64,000 bases of DNA from Streptomyces resistomycificus (GCF_001514265.1 NZ_KQ948992.1:633918-697917); one strand, 5' to 3'; numbered from the stretch's first letter, positions 42,336 through 52,245 are shown. Notes: a model not told the origin generated them from the letters alone. A program made the numbers and translations.

Positions 42336-42533
42336 TCCGGGTGGTTCCTGGCGACACCTCCCACGTCCACAGACCCGACCCGTTCACGAACGGCCCGTCG
42401 CAGGTGGGTTATCCACAGGCGGCGGGCCGTCGCCATGCCCAGCCGATAGTGTGGTCGCTCGTCCGATACGCCCCGCTGCCCCCTCGGGGCGCAGGCGTCC
42501 ACCGCAGTCCACCGAACCGGGGCCCGTACCTCG

Positions 42534-45500
42534 ATGTCCGCGCACAGCCACCCGGCAGCTCGACACGACGCCGCCACAGCAGTGTTTGACCCGGCCCGCC
42601 CGCCAGAGTTCCCGCGGCACGTGGTGACCGCGGTCCTCGTCTCCCACGACGGCGCCCGCTGGCTGCCCGACGCGCTCGCCGGGCTGCTCGGCCAGGAGCG
42701 CCCGGTGCAGTGCGCCCTGGGCGCCGACACCGGCAGCGCGGACGCCTCCGCCCAGCTGGTCACCGACGCCCTCGGCGCCGACCGGGTGCTGCATCTCGCC
42801 CGGCGTACCGGCTTCGGCCAGGCCGTCGAGGAGGCGGGCCGCACGGCCCCCGTCCTCACCCCGGACGACCTTCCGTACCTGAAGCGGCCCAGCGGCTGGG
42901 ACCCCGTCACGCGCACCTGGCGCGACGACGCGTACGACCTGCCGGAGCTCCCGCACGGAGAGCCGGTCCAGTGGCTGTGGCTCCTGCACGACGACTGCGC
43001 CCCGGAACCCGACGCCCTGGCCCAGCTGCTGCGGGTCGTGGAGACCGAGTACGAACTGGGCCGGGACGACGTGGCGGTCGTGGGCCCCAAGCTCCGCGGC
43101 TGGTACGACCGGCGGCAGCTGCTGGAGGTCGGCGTCAGCATCGCCCACTCCGGCCGCCGCTGGACCGGCCTGGACCGCCGTGAACAGGACCAGGGCCAGC
43201 ACGACCACGTCCGTCCGGTGCTGTCCGTGTCCACCGCCGGGATGCTGATCCGGCGCGACGTCTTCGAGGAGCTCGGCGGCTTCGACCGCCGGCTGCCCCT
43301 GATGCGTGACGACGTGGACCTGTGCTGGCGGGCGCACTCGGCCGGCTACCGCGTCCTGATCGCCCCGGAAGCCGTCGTACGACATGCCGAGGCCGCCTCC
43401 CGCGAGCGTCGCGCCGTCGACTGCGCGGGTCGCACCACCGCCTCCCCGCACAAGGTCGACAAGGCCGGCGCCGTCTACACCCTGCTCGTCAACTCGCGTT
43501 CGGCCCTGCTGCCCTGGGTCCTGGTGCGCCTGATCCTCGGCACCCTGCTGAGGACCGTCGCCTATCTCGTCGGCAAGGTCCCCGGACAGGCCGTCGACGA
43601 GATCCGCGGTCTGGTGGGCACGCTGCTGCGGCCCGAGCGAATCCTCGCCGGGCGCCGCGGACGCGGCCGTCCGGCGGTGGACAAGGACGAGATGCGGCAG
43701 CTGTTCCCGCCGCCGGGCGCCACCGTCCGTGCCACGGTCGAACAGGCCGCGGGCAACCTCTTCGGCAGCTCCGACCCCGAGGCGACCTCCGGGGCCGGCC
43801 GGCACGGCGGCGCCGTCGAGTCCGGGCCCGGCGGCGACGACGCCGACTTCCTGGAGGTCGAGCAGTTCGTCCGCCTCAAGCGCATCGCCCGCAAGCCCGG
43901 CCCGGTGCTCTTCCTGGTGCTGCTGCTGGTCTCCCTGGTCGCCTGCCGCGCCCTCCTCGGCGGCGGCGCGCTCGCGGGCGGCGCCCTGCTGCCCGCCCCG
44001 GGCGACTCGAGCGAGCTGTGGTCGCGCTACCTGGACGCCTGGCACGCGGTGGGCGCCGGTGGCACCTCGTCCGCGCCGCCGTACCTCGCGATCGTCGCGA
44101 TGTTCTCGTCCGTGCTGTTCGGCTCGACCGGCCTCGCGGTCACCGTCCTGATGGTCTGCTCGGTGCCACTGGCCGGCTTCACCGCCTACTTCGCCTCCCG
44201 GCCGCTCGTCGAGTCGCGCCTCCTGCGCGCGTGGGCGGCCGTCGTCTACGCCTTCCTGCCCGCCGCCACCGGAGCCCTCGCCGGCGGCCGCATCGGCACC
44301 GCCGTCCTGGCCATCCTGCTGCCGCTCATGGCGCGCGCGGGCATCGCGGCCAGCGGCCTGGCGCACAGCCCGGGCACGCGCGGCAGCTGGCGTGCCACCT
44401 GGGCGTACGCCCTGCTGCTGACCATCACCACGGCGTTCACGCCGATCGTGTGGCCCATCGCGCTCGTCCTCGGCATCGGCCTGCTGGCCGTACGCCGCGC
44501 CGAGATCACCGCCTACGGCCTGCGCTTCCTGGCCCAGTTCGGCACCCCCCTGCTGATCCTCGCCCCCTGGTCGCTGTCCCTCCTCCCGTTCGGCTTCTTC
44601 AAGGAAGCCGGCCTGGAGTACGGCGCCTCGGCGGCCTCCGCCCTCGACCTCCTCGGCATCAGCCCCGGCGGCCCCGGCACGGTCAGCGGCCTGATGCTCA
44701 TCGGCGTCGTGCTGGCCGCGCTGGCCGCCCTGCTGCGCTCCGAGCGGCAGTTCGGCATCTGGACCGCCTGGGCCGCCGCCCTGGTGGGCCTGGTTTTCGC
44801 CGTCCTGTCCAACGCCTCCACCTGGGCCGGCCCCGCGACGCTCGTCTACGGCCTCGCCCTGCTCGTCGCCGCCGCCCTCGGCGCCGACGGGGCACGTTCG
44901 CGGGTGGCCGAGCAGAGCTTCGGCTGGCGCCAGCCGGTCGCCGCGCTGATCGCCTTCGCCTCGGCCGCGGGCCCGTTGCTCGTGGCCGCCGGCTGGATGC
45001 TGGGCGGCGCCGACGGCCCGCTGGAGCGGCGCGACCCCGTACAGGTGCCCGCGTTCGTCGCGGAGGAGAGCGGCACCCGCGACCAGGCCCGCACCCTCGT
45101 CCTCGACAGCGACTCCGCCGCCCATGTCGGCTACATGCTGGTGCGAGGCTCCGGTGCCCGTCTCGGCGACGCCGAACTGGCCGCGGCCGACGGCGAGAAC
45201 AGCGCCCTCGACAAGATCGTCGCCAACCTCGTGGCCGGCTCCGGTGCCGACCAGGCCGACCAGCTCGGCAAGTTCGCCGTGCGCTACGTCCTGGTGCACA
45301 AGGGCGCGCCCCGCGAGGTCACCCGCGTCCTGGACGCCACGCCCGGCCTGTCCCGGCTCAGCCAGCAGGACGGCAGCGGCCTGTGGCGGGTCGACCAGGA
45401 GGTCGCGCGCGCCACGGTCGTCACCGGATCGGGCGAACCGCAGCCCGTCGCCGCCGGCCCCGTCGAGATCCACACCACGATCCCCGCGGGCGCCGACGGC

Positions 45501-46250
45501 CGCGTCCTGCGCCTCGCCGACGCCGTCGCCGAGGGCTGGACCGCCACCCTGGACGGCGAGCCGCTGACCAGGACCACCGTCGACGGCTGGGCCCAGGGCT
45601 TCGAACTCCCCGCCTCCGGCGGCAGGCTGGACGTCACCTTCGACGACCCGATCACCCACACCGCCTGGCTGTGGGCCCAGGGTGCCCTCGCTGTCGTCCT
45701 CGTCGTGCTGGCCCTGCCCGGGCGTCGCCGCGACGTCGACGACGACCTCCCCGAGGAGGAGGCCGTCCCCGCCCAGGCCGTCGAGGGCGAGGGCCGCCGC
45801 GCCCGCCGCCTGCGCGCCCAGGCCGAGGCCGAGTCCGAGTCCGACTCCGACTCCGAAGAGGGCGGCCGGCCCGACGGGTTCCCGCCGCCGCCGGAGGCGG
45901 CCCCCGCCCCCGCGGCGGTTCCGCAGCAGCAGTCCTACGGTGAGTGGGACGCGCCGAGTTACGCGGGCACCGAGTACGGAAGCGGTTACGGCGAGCAGTA
46001 CCAGGGCGCCCAACAGCCTTACCAGGCAGGCCAATACGACCAGCAGCCGTACCAGGCGGACCCGTACCAGGGCGGCCAGTACGACCCGTACGCGTACGGC
46101 GGCCAGTCCCAGCAGGCGCCGTACGACCAGGGCTACGGCGGCCAGTACCAGCAGCAGGGCTACGACGAGGGGTACGACCCGGAGTACGACCCCAACGCGC
46201 CGCACCCGCACGGCAACGGCAGTGAGCGCCCCGACGGGAGTCAGCAGTGA
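42534..46250 (+). CDS. large multi-pass membrane glycosyltransferase (GT2) with prion-like tail
   Basis: A 1238-residue protein. GT2 catalytic domain about 28-300 (VTAVLVSHDGARWLPDALAGL, WLWLLHDDCAP as DxD region, RDDVDLCWRAHSAGYRV as acceptor motif). Then a hydrophobic part with about 10 helices (about 455-830), an extracellular domain (about 840-1040), a last TM at about 1043-1063 and a C-terminal tail of 170 residues that is acidic and then Gln/Tyr/Gly-rich. Such fusions are conserved in actinobacteria for envelope polysaccharide synthesis. The stop overlaps the GTG of the next gene (46247-46250). The donor sugar is unknown; GDP-mannose made from the locus is one possibility. The 1275-aa opposite frame is a composition shadow. 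Confidence 0.9.
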   Translation: MSAHSHPAARHDAATAVFDPARPPEFPRHVVTAVLVSHDGARWLPDALAGLLGQERPVQCALGADTGSADASAQLVTDALGADRVLHLARRTGFGQAVEEAGRTAPVLTPDDLPYLKRPSGWDPVTRTWRDDAYDLPELPHGEPVQWLWLLHDDCAPEPDALAQLLRVVETEYELGRDDVAVVGPKLRGWYDRRQLLEVGVSIAHSGRRWTGLDRREQDQGQHDHVRPVLSVSTAGMLIRRDVFEELGGFDRRLPLMRDDVDLCWRAHSAGYRVLIAPEAVVRHAEAASRERRAVDCAGRTTASPHKVDKAGAVYTLLVNSRSALLPWVLVRLILGTLLRTVAYLVGKVPGQAVDEIRGLVGTLLRPERILAGRRGRGRPAVDKDEMRQLFPPPGATVRATVEQAAGNLFGSSDPEATSGAGRHGGAVESGPGGDDADFLEVEQFVRLKRIARKPGPVLFLVLLLVSLVACRALLGGGALAGGALLPAPGDSSELWSRYLDAWHAVGAGGTSSAPPYLAIVAMFSSVLFGSTGLAVTVLMVCSVPLAGFTAYFASRPLVESRLLRAWAAVVYAFLPAATGALAGGRIGTAVLAILLPLMARAGIAASGLAHSPGTRGSWRATWAYALLLTITTAFTPIVWPIALVLGIGLLAVRRAEITAYGLRFLAQFGTPLLILAPWSLSLLPFGFFKEAGLEYGASAASALDLLGISPGGPGTVSGLMLIGVVLAALAALLRSERQFGIWTAWAAALVGLVFAVLSNASTWAGPATLVYGLALLVAAALGADGARSRVAEQSFGWRQPVAALIAFASAAGPLLVAAGWMLGGADGPLERRDPVQVPAFVAEESGTRDQARTLVLDSDSAAHVGYMLVRGSGARLGDAELAAADGENSALDKIVANLVAGSGADQADQLGKFAVRYVLVHKGAPREVTRVLDATPGLSRLSQQDGSGLWRVDQEVARATVVTGSGEPQPVAAGPVEIHTTIPAGADGRVLRLADAVAEGWTATLDGEPLTRTTVDGWAQGFELPASGGRLDVTFDDPITHTAWLWAQGALAVVLVVLALPGRRRDVDDDLPEEEAVPAQAVEGEGRRARRLRAQAEAESESDSDSEEGGRPDGFPPPPEAAPAPAAVPQQQSYGEWDAPSYAGTEYGSGYGEQYQGAQQPYQAGQYDQQPYQADPYQGGQYDPYAYGGQSQQAPYDQGYGGQYQQQGYDEGYDPEYDPNAPHPHGNGSERPDGSQQ

Positions 46251-47734
46251 ACCGCACCACCCTGTCCCTGATCGCCGGCACCACCGCGCTCGCCGCCGTC
46301 ACCGGATTCGCCGTGCTCACCGCCCCGGACGCAGGGGACACGGACACCGCGAAGACAGCCGCGGTGCTGCCCGTGGAGCGCACCAGCCTGCTGTGCCCGG
46401 CGCCCAGCATCTCCGACCTCGCGGAGACCTCGTACACGTCGTTCACGCCCGTCACGAAGGGCACGGCGAGCGACGGCAAGGCCGAACTCGACTCCGCCAC
46501 GGGGCAGTCGGAGGGCGGCGAGGGCGGTAAGAAGAAGGCCGACAAGCCGGTCCTCACACCGAAGGAGCCCGGTGCCCCCGTCACCGGCGACACCTCCGGC
46601 GGTGACGCGCCCGCGCTCGTCGGCACCGCCGAGGGCAAGTTCGCCCCCGGCTGGACCGTCCAGGAGACCACCGAGGTCGCCGCGGGCACCGGCCGTGGCC
46701 TGCAGGGCGTCAACTGCACGGCACCCGACACGGAGTTCTGGTTCCCCGGCGCCAGCACCGCCGCCGACCGCACCGACTACGTGCACCTGACCAACCCCGA
46801 CGACTCGGCCGCCGTCGTCGACATCGAGCTCTACGGCAAGGACGGTGCCCTGGAGTCCACTGCGGGGGAGAGCCTCACCGTCCAGCCGCACTCCAGCGAG
46901 CCGGTCCTGCTGTCCACGCTCACGGACGAGAAGCAGGAGAACCTCACCGTCCACGTGAACGTGCGCAGCGGGCGCCTGGGTGCCGCCGTGCAGGCCCTGG
47001 ACGACAAGCTCGGCGGTGACTGGCTGGCCGCGTCCACCGACCCGACGGGCAGTCTCGTCCTGCCCGGCATCCCCAAGGACGCCACCGCCGTACGCCTGGT
47101 CGCCTTCACGCCCGGCGACTCCGACGCCGACCTGAAGGTCCGGCTCTCCTCGCCGTCCGGCCAGATCACCCCGGCCGGCAACGAGACGCTGCACGTCAAG
47201 GCAGGCATGACCACCGCGATCGACCTCGGCGACGTCACCCGCGGCGAGGCCGGTTCGCTGATCCTGACCCCGACCGACCAGACCGTGCCGGTGGTCGCCG
47301 CCCTGCGGGTCGTGCGCGGCAAGGGCGACGACCAGGAGACGGCGTTCATCCCCGCGACCCGCCCGGTCGGCACCCGCGCGACGTCCGCGGACAACAGTGC
47401 CAAGGGCAGCACCCTGTCCCTGGTCGCACCCGGCCAGGCCGCGAAGGTGAAGGTCACCGCGTCGGCGGGCAGCGACGGTGGCACGGCCGTCTCGAAGACG
47501 TACACGATCAAGGCGGGCACGACCCAGAGCGTCGAGGCCCCGAAGCCGAGCGGCGGAAAGGGCACGTACGCCCTGACCGTCGAGCCGCTCTCCGGGGGGC
47601 CGGTCTACGCGGCCCGCACCCTGGCGGCGACGGAGGACGGCGTGCCGGGCTTCACCATCCAGACCCTCCCGGACGACCGGGGGACGGTGGCCGTACCGGA
47701 GGCGGACGAGGACCTGTCGGTGCTGCAGAAGTAG
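46247..47734 (+). CDS. DUF5719 family exported protein
   Basis: A 495-residue protein. Signal/TM segment at about 5-27 (LSLIAGTTALAAVTGFAVL), a low-complexity Lys/Glu/Gly linker, and two large beta-rich repeats with LLCPAPS and VNCTAPDTEFWFPGAS (a conserved Cys pair). Family members, called DUF5719, almost always follow the membrane GT2 gene, and here a GTGA overlap couples them. It probably works outside the cell with that glycosyltransferase. The function of the family is unknown. Confidence 0.87.
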   Translation: MNRTTLSLIAGTTALAAVTGFAVLTAPDAGDTDTAKTAAVLPVERTSLLCPAPSISDLAETSYTSFTPVTKGTASDGKAELDSATGQSEGGEGGKKKADKPVLTPKEPGAPVTGDTSGGDAPALVGTAEGKFAPGWTVQETTEVAAGTGRGLQGVNCTAPDTEFWFPGASTAADRTDYVHLTNPDDSAAVVDIELYGKDGALESTAGESLTVQPHSSEPVLLSTLTDEKQENLTVHVNVRSGRLGAAVQALDDKLGGDWLAASTDPTGSLVLPGIPKDATAVRLVAFTPGDSDADLKVRLSSPSGQITPAGNETLHVKAGMTTAIDLGDVTRGEAGSLILTPTDQTVPVVAALRVVRGKGDDQETAFIPATRPVGTRATSADNSAKGSTLSLVAPGQAAKVKVTASAGSDGGTAVSKTYTIKAGTTQSVEAPKPSGGKGTYALTVEPLSGGPVYAARTLAATEDGVPGFTIQTLPDDRGTVAVPEADEDLSVLQK

Positions 47735-47845
47735 GCGGCGGAAGAGGATATGGGCAAGAGCCCGCCGAACCTGTGGCCCGGGGAAGGCGCAGAAGGAGAC
47801 CGGACGCGGGCAGCGGTGCGGCGACCGGCGTGATCCCCGGGAGGT

Positions 47846-48295
47846 TCAGTCCTCGCCGTACCGGGGATCCACGGTCTCCGGCGTCAGCCCCAGCAGCTCG
47901 GCGACCTGCTCGACCACGATCTCGTGCACCAGCGCGGCCCGCTCGTCGCGCCCCTTGGTGCGGATCTCCACCGGACGCCGGTAGACGATCACCCGGGCCG
48001 GCCGTCCCTCCCGGGAGGCGATCGTGCCGCCCAGGGGCACCGCCTCGTCGTTCCAGACCTGCCCGGGCCCGTCCAGCCGAGGCACCTCCAGGACCAGGAA
48101 GTCGATGTCGGCCAGCTGCGGCCAGTGCCGCTCCAGTCGCTCCACGGAGTCCTGCACCAGGTCCGCGAACGCCTCGGCACGGCTCGCCGCGAGCGGCACC
48201 TGCGGTGGCGCGATCGGCCCACGCATGCCCCGGCCGTGGCGATCACGACGGCGGGGCCCGGGGCCGGCGGCAGGGGGCGGTACGGGGTTGTCCAT
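47846..48295 (-). CDS. metallopeptidase-like (DUF1025 zincin) protein
   Basis: A 149-residue protein of the Streptomyces 'metallopeptidase family' (zincin-like, DUF1025). The expected HExxH helix reads HEIVVEQ: the first His and the Glu are kept, but the second His is absent. This is also typical of other actinobacterial members as I recall, so catalysis is doubtful. Arg/Pro-rich first 40 residues. ATG 48295 (GTG 48298 is a near alternative) has no clear ribosome site. Orthologue position next to DUF3499 and whiB also in mycobacteria (Rv3259). Confidence 0.8.
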   Translation of the reverse strand: MDNPVPPPAAGPGPRRRDRHGRGMRGPIAPPQVPLAASRAEAFADLVQDSVERLERHWPQLADIDFLVLEVPRLDGPGQVWNDEAVPLGGTIASREGRPARVIVYRRPVEIRTKGRDERAALVHEIVVEQVAELLGLTPETVDPRYGED

Positions 48296-48638
48296 CACTG
48301 GTGAAGCGTAGTCCCCGCCCGAGGCGGGCGCCCGGCCCCACGCGGCAACGAGGACCGAGTCGGGCGGCCTGATACGGCCTGTCGGCGGTCGACCATTCCA
48401 GCCAAGGTTGGGCTCGATTCCGTATCTCTCCCAGACCGTCGATCTCGAGGCAATTGGCGTGGTTTGTATGGAGTGATGACCGGTTTCAGGTCCGTTCGAA
48501 CCCTCGAAAAAGGCGGTCCCCGCAGGTCAACGATCTGTGTCCGAGGGGGCGTGTGGGGTGTTTCACAACACGACACGGTGGAGTGACCTGGGGGAGAGTC
48601 GTCGCGGCCCGCTCAAGAGTGCGGTACCGTCCAACGTC
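48296..48638. other. 343-bp divergent intergenic region
   Basis: No gene seen. It contains a CCCGCC-CGA-GGCGGG hairpin near 48316 and, before the DUF3499 gene, TACCGT (48625-48630) 8 bases before the GTG, which lacks a ribosome site. AGTGACC at 48579 resembles part of a developmental regulator half-site, but there is no convincing partner. Confidence 0.45.
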
Positions 48639-49013
48639 GTGAGCCCTGTACGTCGCTGTTCGCGCACCGCTTGCGGCCGCCCCGCCGTCGCGACGCTGAC
48701 GTACGTCTACGCCGACTCGACCGCGGTCCTCGGCCCGCTCGCCACCTACGCCGAACCCCACTGCTACGACCTGTGCGCCGAGCACTCCGAGCGCCTCACC
48801 GCCCCGCGCGGCTGGGAGGTCGTCCGCCTCCTCGACGCCTCGGCCCCGGCCCGGCCCAGCGGCGACGACCTGGAAGCGCTTGCCAACGCCGTGCGCGAAG
48901 CGGCCCGTCCGCAGGAGCGGGCGGCCGAGGCCGGTGGCGGCGGGCGCGGCGGGGATCCGATCGAGGTCGGGCGCCGCGGTCACCTGCGGGTACTGCGCTC
49001 GCCGGACAACTGA
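48639..49013 (+). CDS. DUF3499 family small Cys-rich protein
   Basis: A 124-residue protein with an N-terminal metal-site-like arrangement: RRCSRTAC and HCYDLCAEHSER, conserved across the DUF3499 family. The C-terminal 45 residues are Gly/Ala-rich and variable. GTG 48639 starts the conserved region directly (MSPVRRCSR), with a TACCGT -10-like box 8 bases upstream and no Shine-Dalgarno, so a leaderless transcript is likely. Located between the metallopeptidase and the manB region as in mycobacteria (Rv3258c). Function unknown; a zinc-binding cytoplasmic protein is probable. Confidence 0.85.
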   Translation: MSPVRRCSRTACGRPAVATLTYVYADSTAVLGPLATYAEPHCYDLCAEHSERLTAPRGWEVVRLLDASAPARPSGDDLEALANAVREAARPQERAAEAGGGGRGGDPIEVGRRGHLRVLRSPDN

Positions 49014-49150
49014 TCCTCCCAGTCGCCCCTGTGTGAACCCGGGTTCCGTCGAGCGACGCGCGCCCATTGACGCGCGGCTGGCGCGGACACGACCATTCCG
49101 GTACGTCGAAACGAGAAATCGCTTTCCGCGTGACGGAATGGGGGGTACCC

Positions 49151-50766
49151 GTGTACGTCCAGGAACCGGAACCCGTCGCCCACTCGCTCGGCCTGTCCGC
49201 CCTGGTGGCGGCCGTCCCCCTCGTGATCGTCCTCGTCCTGCTCGGCGCCGTCCGCGTCAGGGCGCACCTGGCGGGCCTCACCGGCCTCCTGGCGGCCGCT
49301 CTGGTCGCCTGGCTCGCGTACGGCATCCGCTGGACCAGACGCTCTCCAGCGCCGCCCAGGGAGCCGTCTTCGGCCTCTTTCCCATCCTGTGGATCGTCGC
49401 CAACGCCCTCTGGGTGTACCGGATGACGGTCCGGACCCGGCACTTCGACATCCTGCGCCGCTCCTTCGGGCGACTGTCCGACGACCCCGCGCATCCAGGT
49501 CCTCGTGGTCGCCTTCTGCTTCGGCGCCCTCCTGGAGGCCCTCGCCGGCTTCGGGGCACCCGTCGCGATCTGCTCGGTCATGCTCGTGGCGCTGGGCTTC
49601 GAACCGGTGCGCGCCGCGGTCGTCGCGCTGGTCACCAAACACCGTGCCGGTCGCCTTCGGCGCGATGGGCACGCCGGTGGTGACCCTCCCCAGGTCACCG
49701 AACTTCCCCTGGACACCGTGGCGTCCGTGGTGGGCCGTCAGACGCCGTTGCTGGCCCTGGTGGTGCCGCTGGTGCTGGTCTGGCTCGTGGACGGGCGGCG
49801 CGGTCTGCGCGAGACGTGGGTGCCCGCCCTGGCGTGCGGAATCGCCTTGGCCATAGCCCAGTTCGCCGCCTCCAACCACCTCTCCGCCCAACTCGCCGAC
49901 ATCGCCGCCGCCTTGGCCGGCGCGGGCGCCCTGGTCGCCGTACCGCAGGCACGCAGGCCCGCCGCCGAGCCGGTACGCGCGGCCGTGCTGACCGGCACGC
50001 GCGGCGAGGACCTCGACGAGGACGACCCGCGCGGGGAAGTCCTGCGCGCCTACGCCCCGTACGCCCTGATCGTCGCCGTCTTCTCCCTCGCCCTATCCCG
50101 GCGGTCAAGGACTGGCTGGCCCGCGCCACACAGACCTACGACTGGCCGTTTCTGGACGTCGTGGACGCGGACGGCGACCCGGTCGGCGCCAACGTCTTCA
50201 CCTGGCCGGTGGTCTCCACCGGCGGCACGCTAGTGCTGCTCGCCGGTGTCATCACGGCGATCGTCCTCGGGGTGCACGCGCGCGTGGCGGTCAGGGAATG
50301 GGCCGCCACGGTGCACGAGTTGCGGTTCGCCATCCTCACCGTGACGTCCGTCCTCGCCCTGGCCTACGTCATGAACCTCTCCGGGCAGGCCGCGACGATC
50401 GGTCACTTCGTGGCGGCGGCCGGCGCCGGACTGGCCTTCCTCTCCCCGGTCCTCGGCCGGTTCGGTGTCGCCGTCTCCGGCTCGGACACCTCGGCCAACG
50501 TCCTCTTCGGCGCGCTGCAGGTGACCGCGGCCGAGGAGTCGGGGCTCTCGTCCGAACTCCTGGCCGCCGCCAACAGCTCGGGCGGCGTCCTCGGCAAGAT
50601 GATCTCGCCGCAGAACCTCACCATCGCCTGCGCGGCGGTGGGGCTCGCGGGCCGCGAGGGGGACCTGCTGCGCAGGGTCCTGCCCTGGAGCCTCGGGCTG
50701 CTGCTGGTGATGTGTCTGATCGTGGTCGGACAGAGCTCGCCGGTGCTGGGCTGGATGCTGCCCTGA
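49151..50766 (+). pseudogene. L-lactate permease (LctP family), frameshifted in five places
   Basis: Placed together, the pieces read as a complete lactate permease of about 535 residues: YVQEPEPVAHSLG, QGAVFGLFPILWIVANALWVYR, LEALAGFGAPVAI, VPVAFGAMGTPVVTL, QTPLLALVVPLVLV, LNLSGQAATIGHF-like MNLSGQAATIGHFVAAAG, and SGSDTSANVLFG. Reading jumps frame near 49326 (-1), 49486 (+1), 49636 (+1), 49688 (-1) and 50094 (-1), each explained by one base. No nonsense or rearrangement accompanies them. Either a young pseudogene or local sequence errors. If intact it would be an H+-coupled lactate importer. GTG 49151 start, no kinase or dehydrogenase genes nearby. Confidence 0.8.
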
Positions 50767-50883
50767 GCCACGCGGAGCCCTGACCTCCGGTTATCTTCCG
50801 CGGTCCAGTCGGCCACCCCACGGCGCACTGTCGGCGGGGGCGGGTAGTTTGTGGTGACCACAGGACTTTCAGAAGGGGTGGCC

Positions 50884-52245
50884 GTGGCTGATCTGTCACA
50901 GCTCGTCAAGGCGTACGACGTGCGCGGGGTCGTCCCGGACCAGTGGGACGAGACCCTGGCCGAGCTCTTCGGCGCCGCCTTCATCCGGGTGACCGGCGCG
51001 AGCGCGATCGTGACCGGACACGACATGCGGCCCTCGTCCCCCGGCCTCTCGCGCGCCTTCGCGCGCGGCGCGGCCACCCAGGGCGTCGACGTGACAGAGA
51101 TCGGCCTGTGCTCGACCGACCAGCTGTACTACGCCTCGGGTGCGCTGGACCTGCCGGGCGCGATGTTCACGGCCTCGCACAACCCGGCGCAGTACAACGG
51201 CATCAAGCTGTGCCGGGCCGGCGCCGCCCCGGTCGGCCAGGACACCGGCCTCGCCGAGATCCGCGTACTCGTCGAAGGGTGGATCGAGTCGGGCGCCCCG
51301 GCCTCGACGGCCACCACCGGCGTCATCACCCAGCGGGACACGCTCGAGGACTACGCGGCCCACCTCCGCTCCCTCGTCGACCTCGCCTCCCTCCGGCCCC
51401 TGAAGGTCGTCGTCGACGCGGGCAACGGGATGGGCGGTCACACGGTCCCGACGGTCTTCGAGGGCCTGCCCCTGGACCTCGTGCCCATGTACTTCGAACT
51501 CGACGGCACCTTCCCCAACCACGAGGCCAACCCCCTCGACCCGGCCAACCTCGTGGACCTCCAGCAGCGCGTCCGCGCAGAGGGTGCCGACCTCGGCATC
51601 GCCTTCGACGGCGACGCCGACCGCTGCTTCGTCGTCGACGAGCACGGCGACCCGGTCTCCCCGTCCGCGATCACGGCCCTGGTGGCCTCCCGCGAGCTCG
51701 CCAAGCACGGCGGCAAGGGCACGATCATCCACAACCTGATCACGTCCTGGTCGGTGCCGGAGGTCGTCAGGGAGAACGGCGGCACACCGGTACGCACACG
51801 CGTGGGCCACTCCTTCATCAAGGCCGAGATGGCGAAGAGCGGCGCGATCTTCGGCGGCGAGCACTCCGCGCACTACTACTTCGCGGACTTCTGGAACGCC
51901 GACACGGGCATGCTCGCCGCCCTGCACGTCCTCGCCGCCCTCGGCGGTCAGGACGGCCCCCTCTCCGACCTCGTCGCCGAGTACGACCGCTACGCCGGCT
52001 CCGGCGAGATCAACTCCACCGTCGACGACCAGACCGGTCGCCTGGCAGCCGTCAAGGACGCCTACGAGGGCCAGGAGGGCGTCACCCTGGACACCCTCGA
52101 CGGCCTCACCGTCACGTCCGCCGACTGGTGGTTCAACGTCCGCCCCTCCAACACCGAACCGCTGCTCCGCCTCAACGCGGAGGCCCGCGACGAGGCCACG
52201 ATGGCGAAGGTGCGGGACGAGGTGCTGGGGATCATCAGGGGCTGA
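50884..52245 (+). CDS. manB: phosphomannomutase/phosphoglucomutase
   Basis: A 453-residue alpha-D-phosphohexomutase converting mannose-6-P to mannose-1-P. Motifs: KAYDVRGVVPDQW, catalytic Ser loop TASHNPAQYN, metal loop DGDADRC, sugar-recognition GEHSAHYYF, and phosphate loop RPSNTEP. GTG 50884 follows AGAAGGGG with a 5-base gap and gives the family N-terminus ADLSQLVKAYDVRG; an earlier GTG at 50851 is less likely. The position between DUF3499 and the SIS/manA genes matches M. tuberculosis Rv3257c (recalled). Confidence 0.95.
   Translation: MADLSQLVKAYDVRGVVPDQWDETLAELFGAAFIRVTGASAIVTGHDMRPSSPGLSRAFARGAATQGVDVTEIGLCSTDQLYYASGALDLPGAMFTASHNPAQYNGIKLCRAGAAPVGQDTGLAEIRVLVEGWIESGAPASTATTGVITQRDTLEDYAAHLRSLVDLASLRPLKVVVDAGNGMGGHTVPTVFEGLPLDLVPMYFELDGTFPNHEANPLDPANLVDLQQRVRAEGADLGIAFDGDADRCFVVDEHGDPVSPSAITALVASRELAKHGGKGTIIHNLITSWSVPEVVRENGGTPVRTRVGHSFIKAEMAKSGAIFGGEHSAHYYFADFWNADTGMLAALHVLAALGGQDGPLSDLVAEYDRYAGSGEINSTVDDQTGRLAAVKDAYEGQEGVTLDTLDGLTVTSADWWFNVRPSNTEPLLRLNAEARDEATMAKVRDEVLGIIRG

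Noticed and set aside
42384..46211. 1275-residue open frame on the minus strand
   Set aside because: Complete antisense of the glycosyltransferase gene. Long open frames opposite real genes are expected from GC-rich third positions; no domain, start signal or ribosome site.
48483..48545. tRNA-like TTCGAACCC motif
   Set aside because: No acceptor stem or anticodon arm can be drawn around it.
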